NCBI GenBank assembly: GCA_027924585.1
Contig: BSBM01000994.1
Coordinates: 6,455,001-6,519,000 of the forward strand
Reading direction: 5' to 3'
DNA length: 64,000 bases
Source of the DNA: Larix kaempferi
Lineage: Eukaryota > Streptophyta > Pinopsida > Pinales > Pinaceae
A model generated the notes under the pieces. It had not been told where the DNA came from, made no database searches, and saw only the letters and a list, made by a program, of their open reading frames with translations. How positions within the stretch are numbered: the stretch's first letter is position 1; each line of letters begins with the position of its first letter. The translations under genes were made by a program, and so were the position numbers. Below are positions 52,986 through 64,000 of this stretch, piece by piece.

Positions 52986-55900
52986 CTATATGAAATCATT
53001 TCGAATGACAGATTTTGAGCCATCGCATTTTAACACCGAAAACGAGGATGAGTGTCTCAAAGAAATAGCTTGCAGAGGCTTGTTTGTGAAGCGGATGATA
53101 TGATATGACCATGCACCCATAATTGTGCCGAAGATGGGACCAAGGAAGTATACCCATATAGATGTATAGTTATTGCTCACTATTGCTGGACCAAGAGACC
53201 TTGCCGGATTCATTGATCCTCCAGATATTGGCCTGCCAAGACAATAATTTACTCAATATCTTTCATCATGAAAACAATCTAGATTAGATTTACTTCATAG
53301 TAATAATAAAGCAAAGTTGAACACCCTATAGCTCACCCTGCAAAGATAGAGCTTATCGTAACCATCGAGCCAACTGCTATTCCCGCAAGCTCTCCTATCT
53401 GCATAGTTAAAATTCAAACAATAACTCCATCACTATAGAACATCATGGACATATTAATAATTGTGAGATGCAGTGTATCATTGCATGTCATACAAGAAAA
53501 ATGTATGGGTTAGAAGGGCATATATTATAAATTTGGCAAAAAAAAAATGAAATATGTAATTAAAATTAAAGGATTAAATTATAATGTTAAAACTAAATTA
53601 TTATTCAATTTTACAATAATTTAAAATTATATAATAAATTATAAATTAAGAAAAAATAAAATTTATTTTCAAAGAAATGAAAATAGCTTTTAAACTATTA
53701 GTTTCTTGAATTTGAATTTTAAATGTGTAGTAAATTTATAATTACTATGATGTTTGGATTAAAAATTGAAATATATATATATTAAATTATTTAAAGATAA
53801 TAAAAACATATCATGACTTTTCAAAATGTTTCTGACCACATAATGTCACTCTTATCTATGCAATACTTAGTGGTGAGCACTATCCAACCCGCTCCAGGCC
53901 ATTTAATGCGGCCGTAAGTCGGTTGGCCGTTGGATCTCAAGAGGTTGAGATCCGACAGCCAACTGGCCTGCTCCGGCCGCATTAAATAGCCTGCAGCAGG
54001 CTCGATAGTCCTCACCATACTTAGTTATCCATGCAATACTTAATTCTTTAATTAGGCCTCCTATCATTTCAATTGAAAACCCCTAAAAAAACATCATAAA
54101 TTGGAATAACAAAAAATTCAAGCAATCCAACTATAAGCCTTCAATATACTTTCCTTAAAAACACAAAACCCAAAGAAATCCAAATATCACATACCCTATG
54201 GTCCAAAATATAAAAATACTTATAATACTCATAATAATTAATTGATGAAAAAATAATAATAATAAACTTAGATTCAATTCTCAAATATGAAATAATCTTC
54301 GAGGTTATAATAACTTTAATTTATATTTAAGAAAAAAAATAATATAAAAACAATAATATATATATATATAATTTACTGAATTACATTTTTGTTTTTAATA
54401 AATATATTATTATTATTATTATTTTATTATGTATAATATGTATATGCTATCCCACTAATGTTATTTTTATGTCATAATTGTGTTATAAGTATTTGCTATC
54501 CAGCTGTACATATTAATGTAAACCGTAATCCGTATATAGGGAGGCCTGGTCGAGAGGTGCAATAGTATTTATGGTGAGGTGGGATTTATAGGTTTTGTTT
54601 TAGTATTTATGGTGAGGTGGAATTCAAAGGTTTTGGGTTCCATTCCTGTGAGTTTTAGTATTTATGGTGAGGTGGAATTCATAGGTTTTGGGTTCTTTCC
54701 TGTGAGTTTTAGTATTTATGGTGAGGTGGGATTCATAGGTTTTGGGTTCCATTCCTGTGAGTTTTAGGTCTATTTTTTAAGATTACAGGTTTTTTAATCC
54801 CCAATTCTGTAAAAGGCTTAGACAGATTTTCCACCAAATTTTGTTCGATCCCCATCCGCAGCTCCAGTGCCTATGAGTGTTTTAATCCCCAATTGTTATA
54901 AACGGCGCTGTGTTTTTCCCAATTCCCAATTTTAAGAAGGGGCTAGACGGATTGAAAAGACCTGGAATTCTGGAATTTTCAAAAGGATCCAAAGCTATAC
55001 AGAGAGCAGGGGAGTGTTATGAGGGGTTGCACCTCGCTTCTCATAAACTCTTTGGGGTTTCCAGATAAGAAATTACCGCACTGGTATCGGTTGCAACTGC
55101 TGACGTAACGAACATGAGCACGAAGGATACCACAACTTCCATGGCCAAGGCCTGCAGCGCTGCCCCGGAAGGAACAGTTATACCCGTGTTTGATACAGGA
55201 CTGAACATAATAAGCAGTGCAAAAGAAGCTGCTATTGACCCGCCTAATTGAGCTGCAATATAAGCAGGTACCTGCACATCAATTACATATGCTTTCAGCT
55301 ATCCTCCTCACAATCTGTATATTCCAATTTTCTGGATCAATATAACCAAACTATTTACTCAGATTGAGAGAACATAGTCACCTGCTTCCATGGAAAATGC
55401 CTTACTGTTGCAAATGCAATGGTAACTGCAGGATTCATATGAGCTCCAGAAATGTGGCCAACTGAATATATCATGACTGTCACTATCAGACCAGAAGCCA
55501 CAGAACCCCCAAGTTCTGAAATTAAAGGCGGACTGCTGTGATCCATTATTGACGAACCGCATGTTACAAAAACCAGAATAAAGGTCGAAATAGTCTCTGC
55601 TGTTATCTGCAAAGCTGAGTGCATTGTTAATAGATATATCATTTTTGAGATTATTTTGGCTTGTACATGGAACTAGGCCGAGTGCATTGTTAATAGATAT
55701 GATATCATTTTTGAGATTGTTTGGGGATCCAGGTTGTGCAGTTTTCTCATAATCAAGCTTATTTAGTTTTGCTACTTTATTTCTAAAACTTTAACAAGTC
55801 CACAATTAAGTTTAAAACTTTAACAAATCCACAATTAAGTTTATTTAACTAGCTATTTCATTTACAAAACCTTAACAAATATTCTATTCAAGTTCAATTA

Positions 55901-56876
55901 GAATAAATGGATTTGCAAAGAGAATCCATAGTTAATAGATAAAAAGATGATCTATATATAATTAAGCTCACTTAACTTGCTACCTCATTTACAAAACCTC
56001 AACAAATATTCTATTCAAGTTCAATTAGAATAAATTGATTTGCAAAAAATATCCATAATTAACAAATAATAAGATGATCTATGCATAATTAAACTCACTT
56101 AACTTGCTAACTCATTTACAAAACCTGAACAAATATTCTATTCAAGTTCAATTAAAATAAATTGATTTGCAAAGAGAATCCATAGTTAACAGATAAGAAT
56201 ATGATCTGTGCATAATTAACAGGTAACCATATGAAGTATTTGATTAAAGTCAGTTTGTTCACATATTGATTAGGGGAGATTTATTTTTTTAATATTAAAC
56301 ACCTTTCCTTCTACTTGTAAGGAATTTTACACAGAATTGAATTTGAACTGAACTGTTTGTATAAAGGTCCTGAATCCAAATCACTCAAGCACAGTTTAAA
56401 AAATAATTTGTTTATAAGGATATTGTTATGGTGAAAATGCATGCCCTGCTTTTACTGAATGTTCAATGTATCAAAAGAGTAAGAGAGGGAAAAAGACAGG
56501 TATTGAAATTTAACCACGTTTTTTTTTAATTCCGGATTGAAAGCTTAATAATATCTGAGTTAAAAAAAACAACTATTGAAATTCATCAATTAAGAAATTT
56601 TCTTCAAAGCTTAATAATCTCTGATATATGATACTCAAAACTGAACTGAGATGGAATAGCAGATTGAATCGTAAGGCCTACCTTTTGAAGGAGAGTAGGC
56701 GAAACAAAATTCATGCATCCACTGGGGCAGTGCTTATCTTGTCTATAGAATAGGGAGCCTTCCTTCACATTTCCATCCTCTTGTACTTCTATTTCTTGGC
56801 CAGAAACACTGAGTAGGTGATTTGAATCGTTCTCGGCATCCATTTCTCCACCAGAAATCAATTTCGTTGCGACCAT
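52986..56876 (-). CDS. NIP: NIP-type aquaporin, NIP-III-like (silicon/metalloid channel candidate), five exons
   Basis: Exons on minus: 56876-56682, 55606-55382, 55271-55077, 53398-53337, 53232-52986, all with GT-AG introns and consistent phase, giving 307 residues. The protein is a six-helix membrane channel. NPA motifs are [12 protein letters not shown] (exon 2) and [10 protein letters not shown] (exon 5), with 108 residues between them, the spacing reported for silicon-permeable plant NIPs. By alignment with rice Lsi1 the filter positions are Ser (ASGLIV), Ser (SSIFAG), Gly (SGGS) and Arg (NPAR), where Lsi1 has Gly-Ser-Gly-Arg. Five exons is usual for NIPs. The start at 56876 (MVATK) is preferred; Met at 56843 would remove 11 residues. 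A Ser-rich tail (RHSSSFSV) offers possible phosphorylation sites. Substrate is inference. Confidence 0.9.
53863..54025. mobile_element. Mutator-type foldback MITE in aquaporin intron 3, with 9-bp target duplication
   Basis: The element is 53872-54016 (145 bp). Its two halves are inverted repeats of about 70 bp around a GAGG centre, starting GGTGAGCACTATCC and ending GATAGTCCTCACC. ATACTTAGT flanks it on both sides (53863-53871 and 54017-54025). A 9-bp duplication and long terminal inverted repeats are the hallmark of Mutator-like elements. It is much more GC-rich than the intron. No coding capacity. Confidence 0.85.
54564..54768. repeat. Tandem repeat of about 55 bp in aquaporin intron 3
   Basis: Four units start AGTATTTATGGTGAGGTGG at 54564, 54602, 54657 and 54711; the first is shortened. 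Units include ATAGGTTTTGGGTTC and CCTGTGAGTTTT. A plus-strand frame through it is a repeat artefact. Confidence 0.88.
55845..56225. repeat. 127-bp tandem repeat, three copies, in aquaporin intron 1
   Basis: Units start at TTAACT (55845, 55972, 56099), spaced exactly 127 bp. They share CATTTACAAAACC, AACAAATATTCTATTCAAG and GATGATCTAT or close variants. Confidence 0.88.
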
Positions 56877-59800
56877 GATAGGATGGGGGAGGTAAATAAA
56901 AGTATTATAGTCTGTTAGGTCAATCACAGCAAAAATCAATACAAGGAAATGATATAGTGCGAAGAATGCGACATTGGACAATAACCAGACTCACAATAAA
57001 CTCCCAACATAAAAATGATGAATCATGGCTTGAATTTACAATGAGAGAAGCTGAGAGATGAATACCAGAGATTCTGAATTGAAAAGGTAAAGGTAATATA
57101 TTGCAGTCCACTAGCACGATGGACGAAGATCCGTACCCTAATTGCAGCTTCATAAGACAACGAGATGCATTTGTGAGGTCATAAGATGGGGACCGATATC
57201 TTTATTCAAGGAAACTTGGAGTACAAGAAATTGACCGTGGCCACAAATCTGCCATTTACAAGTATTCCGGTTCCCCGATAAAGTTGAATACTCAACACGG
57301 AGGCAAACCAGGTATCAGATAAAGTATCTTACAAAACAGGTTCTGCCGTTCCACTTTCAAAACTGAATTGACTAAAGACAGTAAGAGTTATAATAAAATA
57401 AAATAGTTGTTCATATGGTCACACTGCCAGCCAACCAAGTGTCTTGAGGAAAATTATTTAGCTTTAAAGATTAGATTATATATTTTTAAATAAGATTGTG
57501 GAAAATTATATATAAAGATTATGGAGATTGATTTAAAAATATTGTTTTTGATTGGTTATGAAGAGTGTAAGTCTACGGTTTTAAGGATAAGTTATTTGAG
57601 GTTGTATACTAATATGTTTTTTATACTGTTTTTGTTGTAAATTTTACAAATAAATTATTATAAGTTTTGTTATCTTTTCAAAAATAAATTCGTAAAAATA
57701 TATAAAATTGTAATTTGTTTAGACAATATGTCTAATATGTCCGTAAACAGTTATGATGTTTTGTGAACAATCACCTTTTTGCCACAAATACACCAAACAC
57801 GCATAGGATAAAAGACAACCAAAACGCCCCGCTTTTTTGGTGATTTTGGGTCCAAAATTGGTGAAAATTTTTGCTGGAAATTGCTATTTTCACATTTTTG
57901 TAATTTCAGTGATAGGGATTGCTTGTTCTAGACTAATTACCCAATTTTAAAACTACCCAGATCACCGAAATTGTAATCTAAACATTCCAAATTGTGATTT
58001 TGACAAAAATTGCTCTACCGAATTCCAACAACGAGTCAAAAACATTTTAATTAACCCTTATACAGACTAATAAAATAATAAAAATGAACCTAAATGAAAT
58101 TTATCTCCAACTATTATTAAGCACGACAAAGACTTCCAAAGTGACGAGCTGCTCCATTTATGTGGCCAATATTCTAATAAAATCTTCCCACTTTCTTAAA
58201 ATCGTCCTTTACTTACGCGAGCATGCCTACTTTTTCTATCATGGGATGCTTACTTTATAATTGTTAGTTATGGCAATTACTCTTATTGGAATAATTGAGG
58301 ACATATTTGAAATCTATAAGAGGGTATTTGAAGATAACTTCAATATTTTGGGTAGAGTTATAAGTTGAAAAAGAAGTTACATAGTGAGAAGTGTGGAAAT
58401 TAGTCGGTGAACGTTGTGTTATTGTCCGGGGATAACTAGGGATAGGTAGATTGATTAGTCAAGAGAAAAGGGTAGTTGGTAGCAAGGGATTAACATCGTA
58501 AATATGGGCATCTAAAGGTCCTTCCTATCCTAGTAATGTTGTATGAATCCATCAATATGTATCTGGGGTTAAGTCTGGTCCAAAAAGAGAAGATAGTGTT
58601 GTATTACTAAAGATTCTTGGTTGAAGCAAGAGGTTGGGGCATCATCGTCAGTAAGTAGGGTGTTGTAGTTTGGTGGTAATAGTTAAGTAAAGGCAAATAG
58701 GCATGAGGCTAATAGGAGTGCCTACAAATTCTTTGCCTCAAGCAAGTGTTATAAGAGGAGAGTGAAAATTGGAGTTATGAGCAGAAAAAGGTATTAGAAT
58801 AAGAGGTCTTAGAGGAAGATTATGTGGAGTTGAGGAAAATTATAGTGAGATAATTAGAAGTAGTGGAGGTAGCCAAAAGGGTTGGCCAAAATAAGAGTTC
58901 TCGAAACATGACTAAGAAAACCCTTTGCGAGGAGAAAAGCCTAAACATTTCAATTGATGAAAGGTGGCCTCTTACTAAAATTGAAGCTCTAGGAGTGTTC
59001 ACACCAAGTTGATGGTCAAAAAATAGGTAGTGGTGAATTTAGGAATGTGTGGGTGACCTTAAAAATGCACATGTGTTCCTTTTACAATAGCATCGGCACC
59101 TTTTGAACAACCAAACAAGTTGCTAGACATTCTAAATGAGCATGGACAAGAATGCACACCTGCTTTAGAACTGGGCATACACTAATAATATGCACATGAT
59201 TTAAAATCCATGCATGCTATTTTTAATAAAAACATAAACTATTTTAGTAATTTTTTCACAACATTCTACCTCAACATTAGTTTCGAGAGTTCTTTAGCTT
59301 GTTGGAAAGATATTGAAGAGATATAAAGGTTTGTCTTATTATTGTTTGATGATTCTACATAAATAATTGATTTTTTTCAAAAAAGAGTAGAAAATGAATA
59401 TTTAGGCCATGATCAATACCCAAATAATCACATAATCACCCTAACTTGAATAGTTGGTGTCCAATGGTAATTAGGGTGCTCTTAGGAGGTTTTTAAATGA
59501 TGGATAGGTTTCAAGAACTTGAGCATTGTGAGTGAAGAGAAAAAAAATAATCAAGCTCCAAATAAAAGCTTATAGGGTCCATGGGCCATGAACAAGGCCT
59601 CAAACAATACATGGGCCCTCTAAAGGGGATAGTTGGCCTCCAAGTGGAGTATGGTTACTCCAATAATGCATTAGATAATAGGAATAGGTTTTAAGGTATT
59701 AATAATAGGTGTGGGAGGATAATAAGGCCCTTAGTCTCTACATGAAGAATCTAGGGACCAAGGACCATGAACAAGGCCTCAAAAAACATAACATGCATTG

Positions 59801-60090
59801 TATAGGAGATCAATATCCTTAGATTGGGATATGGGTGTCAATATGAGGCTTTGTGCACTAAGGATGTCCCTCAGACCATGGTTGGGGATGAAATTGAGGG
59901 AATTAGATCCTAACATAAGATTCTTGAGTTAGTGGTCCATGATCAAGGCCATGAATCTTAGCATACACCTTATAATGTGGATCTTTGGCATACAACTTTG
60001 ATATAGGCACAACCAATAGGTTTTCCCTTGTAGGATTGGTATCAAGGCCTTGATTGGATTCATGGAAAAAAAATAAGGGCATTACCGTCA
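56877..60090. other. Upstream region of the aquaporin gene and intergenic sequence
   Basis: It contains the aquaporin 5' flank (about 56877-57200) and AT-rich sequence beyond. Minus-strand frames continue upstream of the chosen start but do not resemble aquaporin. No other gene is supported. A diverged repeat at 59570-60000 is listed separately. Confidence 0.45.
59570..60000. repeat. Three diverged copies of a unit of about 180 bp
   Basis: GGCCATGAACAAGGCCTCAAA (59586), GGACCATGAACAAGGCCTCAAA (59762) and GTCCATGATCAAGGCCATGAA (59937) mark the copies. They are roughly 176 bp apart, with weak similarity between markers. Confidence 0.55.
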
Positions 60091-62266
60091 TGTCCCCAAT
60101 TTTGGTTCATCTAGTACCATGGGTGAAAGGGGACAAAATCAACCCCTAAGGGAATTAAATGGTATTAGTTCTATTTGCTTAGAATTAATTTTGGCCTAAG
60201 TCTCCCAAGTTGGCAAATTTATTTATTAAAGGTAATTTTGATAAATAAAATTAATGGATAATGAGCAAGTGGGCCAAGAGGGCACCCATGTGGAAGATGT
60301 TGCCAAATTGCAGTAGGGGTTAATTTTGAGGCAATTATACCACATGAATTAATTAATTGCTTAAATGTTGAATTTGGAATTAATTCTAAGTTGGAATATT
60401 TTTATTGATAAATATTGCTAATAAATATTGGCAAGTGGTGATAATATGCCTAGGAAATTCGAATTGGTAAGTCAGCCAAACTTTCCTAAGTGGTAAAGTC
60501 TCATAAAAGCTAAGGAATCTAGTGGAGACAAGTTGGCAAGATGAACCCAGAAATGAAACTAACAAAAGCTAGCAAAATCAGACAAAAGCAGGAAAGAGGA
60601 AAGTAAAGAAACTGGAAAGATTCAGAAAAGCTTTCTGAAAGAAAATAGAAACAACCAGAAAAGCTACCTAAAGTGCACTTGCCCAAATTCAGTGAAGGAG
60701 GTGAAGGAAAGAAAGTTTTGAAAGCTCAGAAGTTTCTATTCTCCTCAAGAAAGGCGCCCTCATGGCTTTGGAGTAGAATGGGAAAGTTGGTAACCTACTC
60801 TCACAGGTCACCAAACCAAGAACTTGCTTAGCAGGTCATCATGAATTTTATAAAAGAATCCAACCAACTCCATTTGACAACTTTTTTTGATCATTTATGT
60901 TTTCTCATGAAAGCTCTGATGCTTCTCTAGTTGAGTGATATGCCTCAGCTGTGCTTCTTGGGTGATGTTCCCCAAGGCCCTTAGTTTCCAGAGAGTGTTG
61001 TGCAGGTCTATGTCAAGATATTGTAGCCAGTAACATATGATTCCATCCTCCATTGAAGATCTACAGTCATTCGGGAGAACAGGTTCCTCCATAGTGATTC
61101 TCCAGCTAGTTTTGGTGAAGATCCATCCATTGAAGAAGATAGAACTTGGGAGTGTGCCCAAGGGCTGAAGGATATTTGGTGCAGCCATTTTTGCAGACAT
61201 CAAAGGTTTTCAAGATCAGTAACCAACTTTAGATCAGATCCATACTTCTCTTCTCACTCGTTCTCCATTCACAGCTAAGTCTAGAGGAGTTTTCCCTAAA
61301 GGAGAGGGTTGACCTAGTGAATGCACTCCAGACAAGTTCAGAAGCTCAGTAAGCAGTAATTTACAGTCATATGACCTGTAGATGAACTAATCCTATCACC
61401 ATAGCATATCCACAATAATATTATATTTCTTCTCTTCATTCTCCATCAAATGTAATGAGTATTTAGCCTGTGAGGCACTATTGTGTTGGGAGACAGTTAA
61501 ATCAATAAAAGAAGGATTCTGATATATTACTTTCAACCTGAATATGTTCAGTATGTTATATCAGATCATTATTTAATGTCATAGTAGATTTTATCATGTA
61601 TTGGAGCAGTTTAAAGGATTAAAATGCAAGACTAGCTAGTTTGGTGCTTAATCTATACTAATTTCACCATATTTGCTACTGAATCTTTTCTGAGGATCCA
61701 TTTTGCATTATGTCAGTTGGAGGAGGTTGTTAGTTCAATATAATATCCATATCAGTCCCTGTAATATGAATTTGAATGCTTTTAACTTCGTTTTGGAAAG
61801 CCTATATTGTGACTAGCTCAGATGTCCACCATCTGCAAATAATCTCCAAATTGTTCCAAACCTTTCCAAGTCAATCCAGTCTTTATTCCAGCATTCCTTA
61901 TGAGTTTTATGACTGATATATCTTTTTCCTAAACACCTTTAACCCTTACCTAGTCTTGTTGGCATATGCTAGAAGCCCAGGAAGCCTCGAAGTATGCAAT
62001 AGATTCATTCTATTGCTGAAAAGTGAATGGCCCTAGTACCTTGTGCCAAGGACTCCTGCTAAAACATATTTTTCTGTTGCTGCACCTAATCCCATATAAA
62101 TTCTAGAATCAAACTTTCATCCCACCATCCTCAGTTTGTACACCAGTACCCCTCACTTACCTCATGTCCGGTTTGAAGGATTTGCCACAAAATTTCACTA
62201 GTAAAATTTGTAAAAGTTTTTTAAGTGGAGTTAATATCTGGGTCAGATCTTGCCCAGGATATTACA
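60091..62266 (+). repeat. Element F 5' LTR (start uncertain)
   Basis: The right end is fixed by ATTACA before the primer site. The left end is a guess. The second LTR lies off the window, so this cannot be confirmed here. Confidence 0.45.
60849..60856 (+). promoter_or_regulatory. Candidate TATA box of element F LTR
   Basis: TATAAAAG, about 650 bp before an AATAAA at 61504-61509. Order and spacing suit a promoter and poly(A) signal bounding an R region. Confidence 0.45.
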
Positions 62267-62267
62267 G

Positions 62268-62279
62268 TGGTATCAGAGC
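62268..62279 (+). other. Primer binding site of element F (tRNA-iMet)
   Basis: TGGTATCAGAGC one base after the LTR end. Confidence 0.88.
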
Positions 62280-62372
62280 ACTTTCCTTGGCTCAGCCTAT
62301 GGAAAGTAATTCTCATTGGAAAAATATCTCAGCACTATCTTCAAGATTGCAGATGTGAAATTAGTTCCAGTT

Positions 62373-64000
62373 ATGGAAGATTTAGACTTTGAGATTTATG
62401 AGGAAGAAGATTATTCTTATGAGGAATATGATGAAGATTATGATGAGTAGTATGAAGAATATTGTAGACATTATGAGGAAGATAATTCCTAAGAAGTACA
62501 TTCCATAAGCATCTCCCATGAGATCATGATTGATAAAACAAACTATGGTTATTCTGATATCCATATTCAGGAAAAAGTTACATGTTATACAGTCATAGGT
62601 AAACCATCTATGGAAGATATAATAAAAGATATCAAAGTTTCATTGGATGCATGTGACTTCACAAGAATTTTTAGATCCTCTTCAAGAATATCCTCCAATA
62701 ATATTCATCCTAAGACAACCAAGGAGAAACATGACCCAAAACCCAATCATGAGATTGTTGACAAAATAGAAGAAGAATCTACTGCAAGATTCTATGATGA
62801 GGATCTAAAGATCATCTTGGATGAGATTGGTACTATTAGGGGTGTTGAACCATATTTCGGATCAGATCTAAAAGTAGAACATAAATCAGATCCAAAGACA
62901 CAACTTGAGCCTCGCTAGGAAGCAGAAATTGAGCACATCTCAGTAGGGTGTGAAGCAAAGAAATGGGTGGATGAACAAGCCATCATAATTCCACCACATA
63001 AGGAGGAGAACATGAAACATGGTGAATTAGTAATTTCTGATTTTTATGTCTCATTAGGTCAAACTAAGATGGCAGCCATGTCCATTGAAAATTTCAAAAT
63101 GTTTGAGCCCCCTAGTGATGAGGTTCATAATTCTAGTGTAAAAAATGAAAGTAGTGTGAAGGCTGAAACTTTGAGAGAAGATATTTCTGTTGCACCAAGG
63201 ATGAATGAGCACTTATGTTGCAGCCCAAATTATGTTTTTGAGGACCTAAACGATTATTATAATGCAGCAACAACATATGGATCAGATTTCGAAACCTCAA
63301 GTGCACTGCTTGAAATCGATCCGGTGATGGGGAATGAAGAGGAGGAACATCTGCAAGAACCTCATCTTCTTGCAGGGTCATTGAAGATGGATGAACAGAA
63401 GATCAAAGAGGCCCTGAAAATTCTCCATGACACTCATTCTTCAGTGTCAAGGTTGTGTTGGGAAGCTGCTTGAAGGGAATATCAATATTTCTTTGCAGCC
63501 ATGGAGAATATCCAAAAAGCAATGTCCACAATCAAAGGTAATTTCTCATAGTTGCTTTCAGATAAAAATTACATGTGTGAGCTTGTTGAATTGTTGCGGG
63601 ATGCATCATTGCATGATGAAGAAAATATTTGCAGATATGAAGAAGAGAACTACAAGCTCAAAAGTGAGTTGTTGGCCACCCAAGATTGTTTGAGATACAC
63701 TCAAAGTGCTCTCTCAGAATCCCAAATGAAGATAGAACAATTCTAGCAAGAGTGGAAAGAATTGACTGAATCCTCAATTTTGCCTAAGAGTCATCCCTTT
63801 TGGGTCAATGACATAAAATATTACATGAAGGAACCTCATGCGTGGGTGGACCATGAGGAGAAGTCTATGCAGTATGTGCTTAAAGAATGTGCAGAAAAAG
63901 TGGGTGAAAAGCAAGTGCATGATTTTTCCAGAATGAACATGAGAGGATCATTGAATAAGGTCTTTCTTCCAAGGACGATGCAGTTGATTTCACCATAGAG
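62373..64000 (+). pseudogene. Element F first ORF: acidic coiled-coil protein of unknown family, broken and cut by window edge
   Basis: One frame from ATG 62373 to the window end, broken by stops at 62448 (TAG), 62490 (TAA), 62916 (TAG), 63471 (TGA), 63549 (TAG) and 63744 (TAG). The N-terminus is strongly acidic and tyrosine-rich (DLDFEIYEEEDYSYEEYDED). The middle is charged and low in hydrophobics. Near 63560-63740 a coiled coil is likely (CRYEEENYKLKSELLATQ). No gag core, zinc knuckle, protease or RT motif is visible, although it stands where gag normally starts. That the frame stays in register through six stops shows it was once a protein of more than 540 residues. I do not recognise the family. 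Confidence 0.6.

Larger units (their letters stand above)
60091..64000 (+). mobile_element. Element F: LTR retrotransposon, 5' part only
   Basis: A tRNA-iMet primer site at 62268 follows GGATATTACA, an LTR end like that of element C. Upstream, a TATA box (60849) and a downstream AATAAA (61504) fit an LTR. The LTR start is uncertain; TGTCCCCAATTTTGG at 60091 is a candidate. A long, gag-unlike frame starts at 62373. The right end is beyond the window. Confidence 0.7.

Noticed and set aside
56877-57153. N-terminal extension of the aquaporin or a separate small gene on minus
   Set aside because: The frame is open but its sequence does not resemble NIP N-termini. It is more likely 5' flank.
57780-58030. 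AATTTT/TTTTGC-rich segment that looked like a foldback MITE
   Set aside because: The inverted arms pair poorly and no target duplication could be found.
60895-61203. 102-codon minus-strand frame inside the presumed element F LTR
   Set aside because: No similarity recognised, and it is antisense within an R-like segment bounded by TATA and AATAAA signals.

Overview
The window is nuclear DNA of a land plant. Gene density is very low, LTR retrotransposons are nested in one another, every tRNA-iMet primer site reads TGGTATCAGAGC, and the one host gene has plant-type GT-AG introns. Giant elements and sparse genes fit a gymnosperm such as a conifer, but that assignment is inference. Only one host gene is clearly present, a NIP-type aquaporin.

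Positions 1-44232 form a stack of four retrotransposons. The base (C) is a decayed Ty3/gypsy chromovirus on +. Its 5' LTR starts left of the window and its 3' LTR is 35391-44232. A degenerate Ty1/copia element (A, minus strand, 1158-29852, target duplication GATAT) sits in C's 5' LTR. A 21-kb Tat/Ogre-like Ty3/gypsy element (B, plus strand, 6545-27723, target duplication ATACT) sits inside A. A deleted chromovirus (D, 37703-42090) sits in C's 3' LTR. LTR divergence falls in the order the nesting demands: C and D about 3%, A about 1%, B about 0.2%.

Element B is the most unusual object. Each 7006-bp LTR carries an intact 1075-codon ORF of unknown function, a TATA box before and after that ORF, an array of about two dozen CTTCCG...CGGAAG palindromes, and a perfect 14-bp stem-loop. 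The internal region encodes an intact gag-protease frame. An intact pol frame overlaps it by 11 nt in the +1 frame. Pol begins with a complete second RNase H domain placed before the reverse transcriptase, while the usual gypsy RNase H after the RT has lost its catalytic residues.

Positions 44233-45481 hold weak gene or transposon debris. A complete, almost certainly young Ty1/copia element (E, 45482-51373) follows, with one 1342-codon ORF, LTRs differing at one observed site and an AAAAC target duplication. Positions 52986-56876 (minus) hold a five-exon NIP-III-like aquaporin gene. It has 108 residues between its NPA motifs and an apparent S-S-G-R selectivity filter. Its introns carry a Mutator-type MITE and two tandem repeats. 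From about 60.1 kb to the right edge lies the 5' part of another LTR element (F). Its first long frame is an acidic, coiled-coil, gag-unlike protein broken by six stops.
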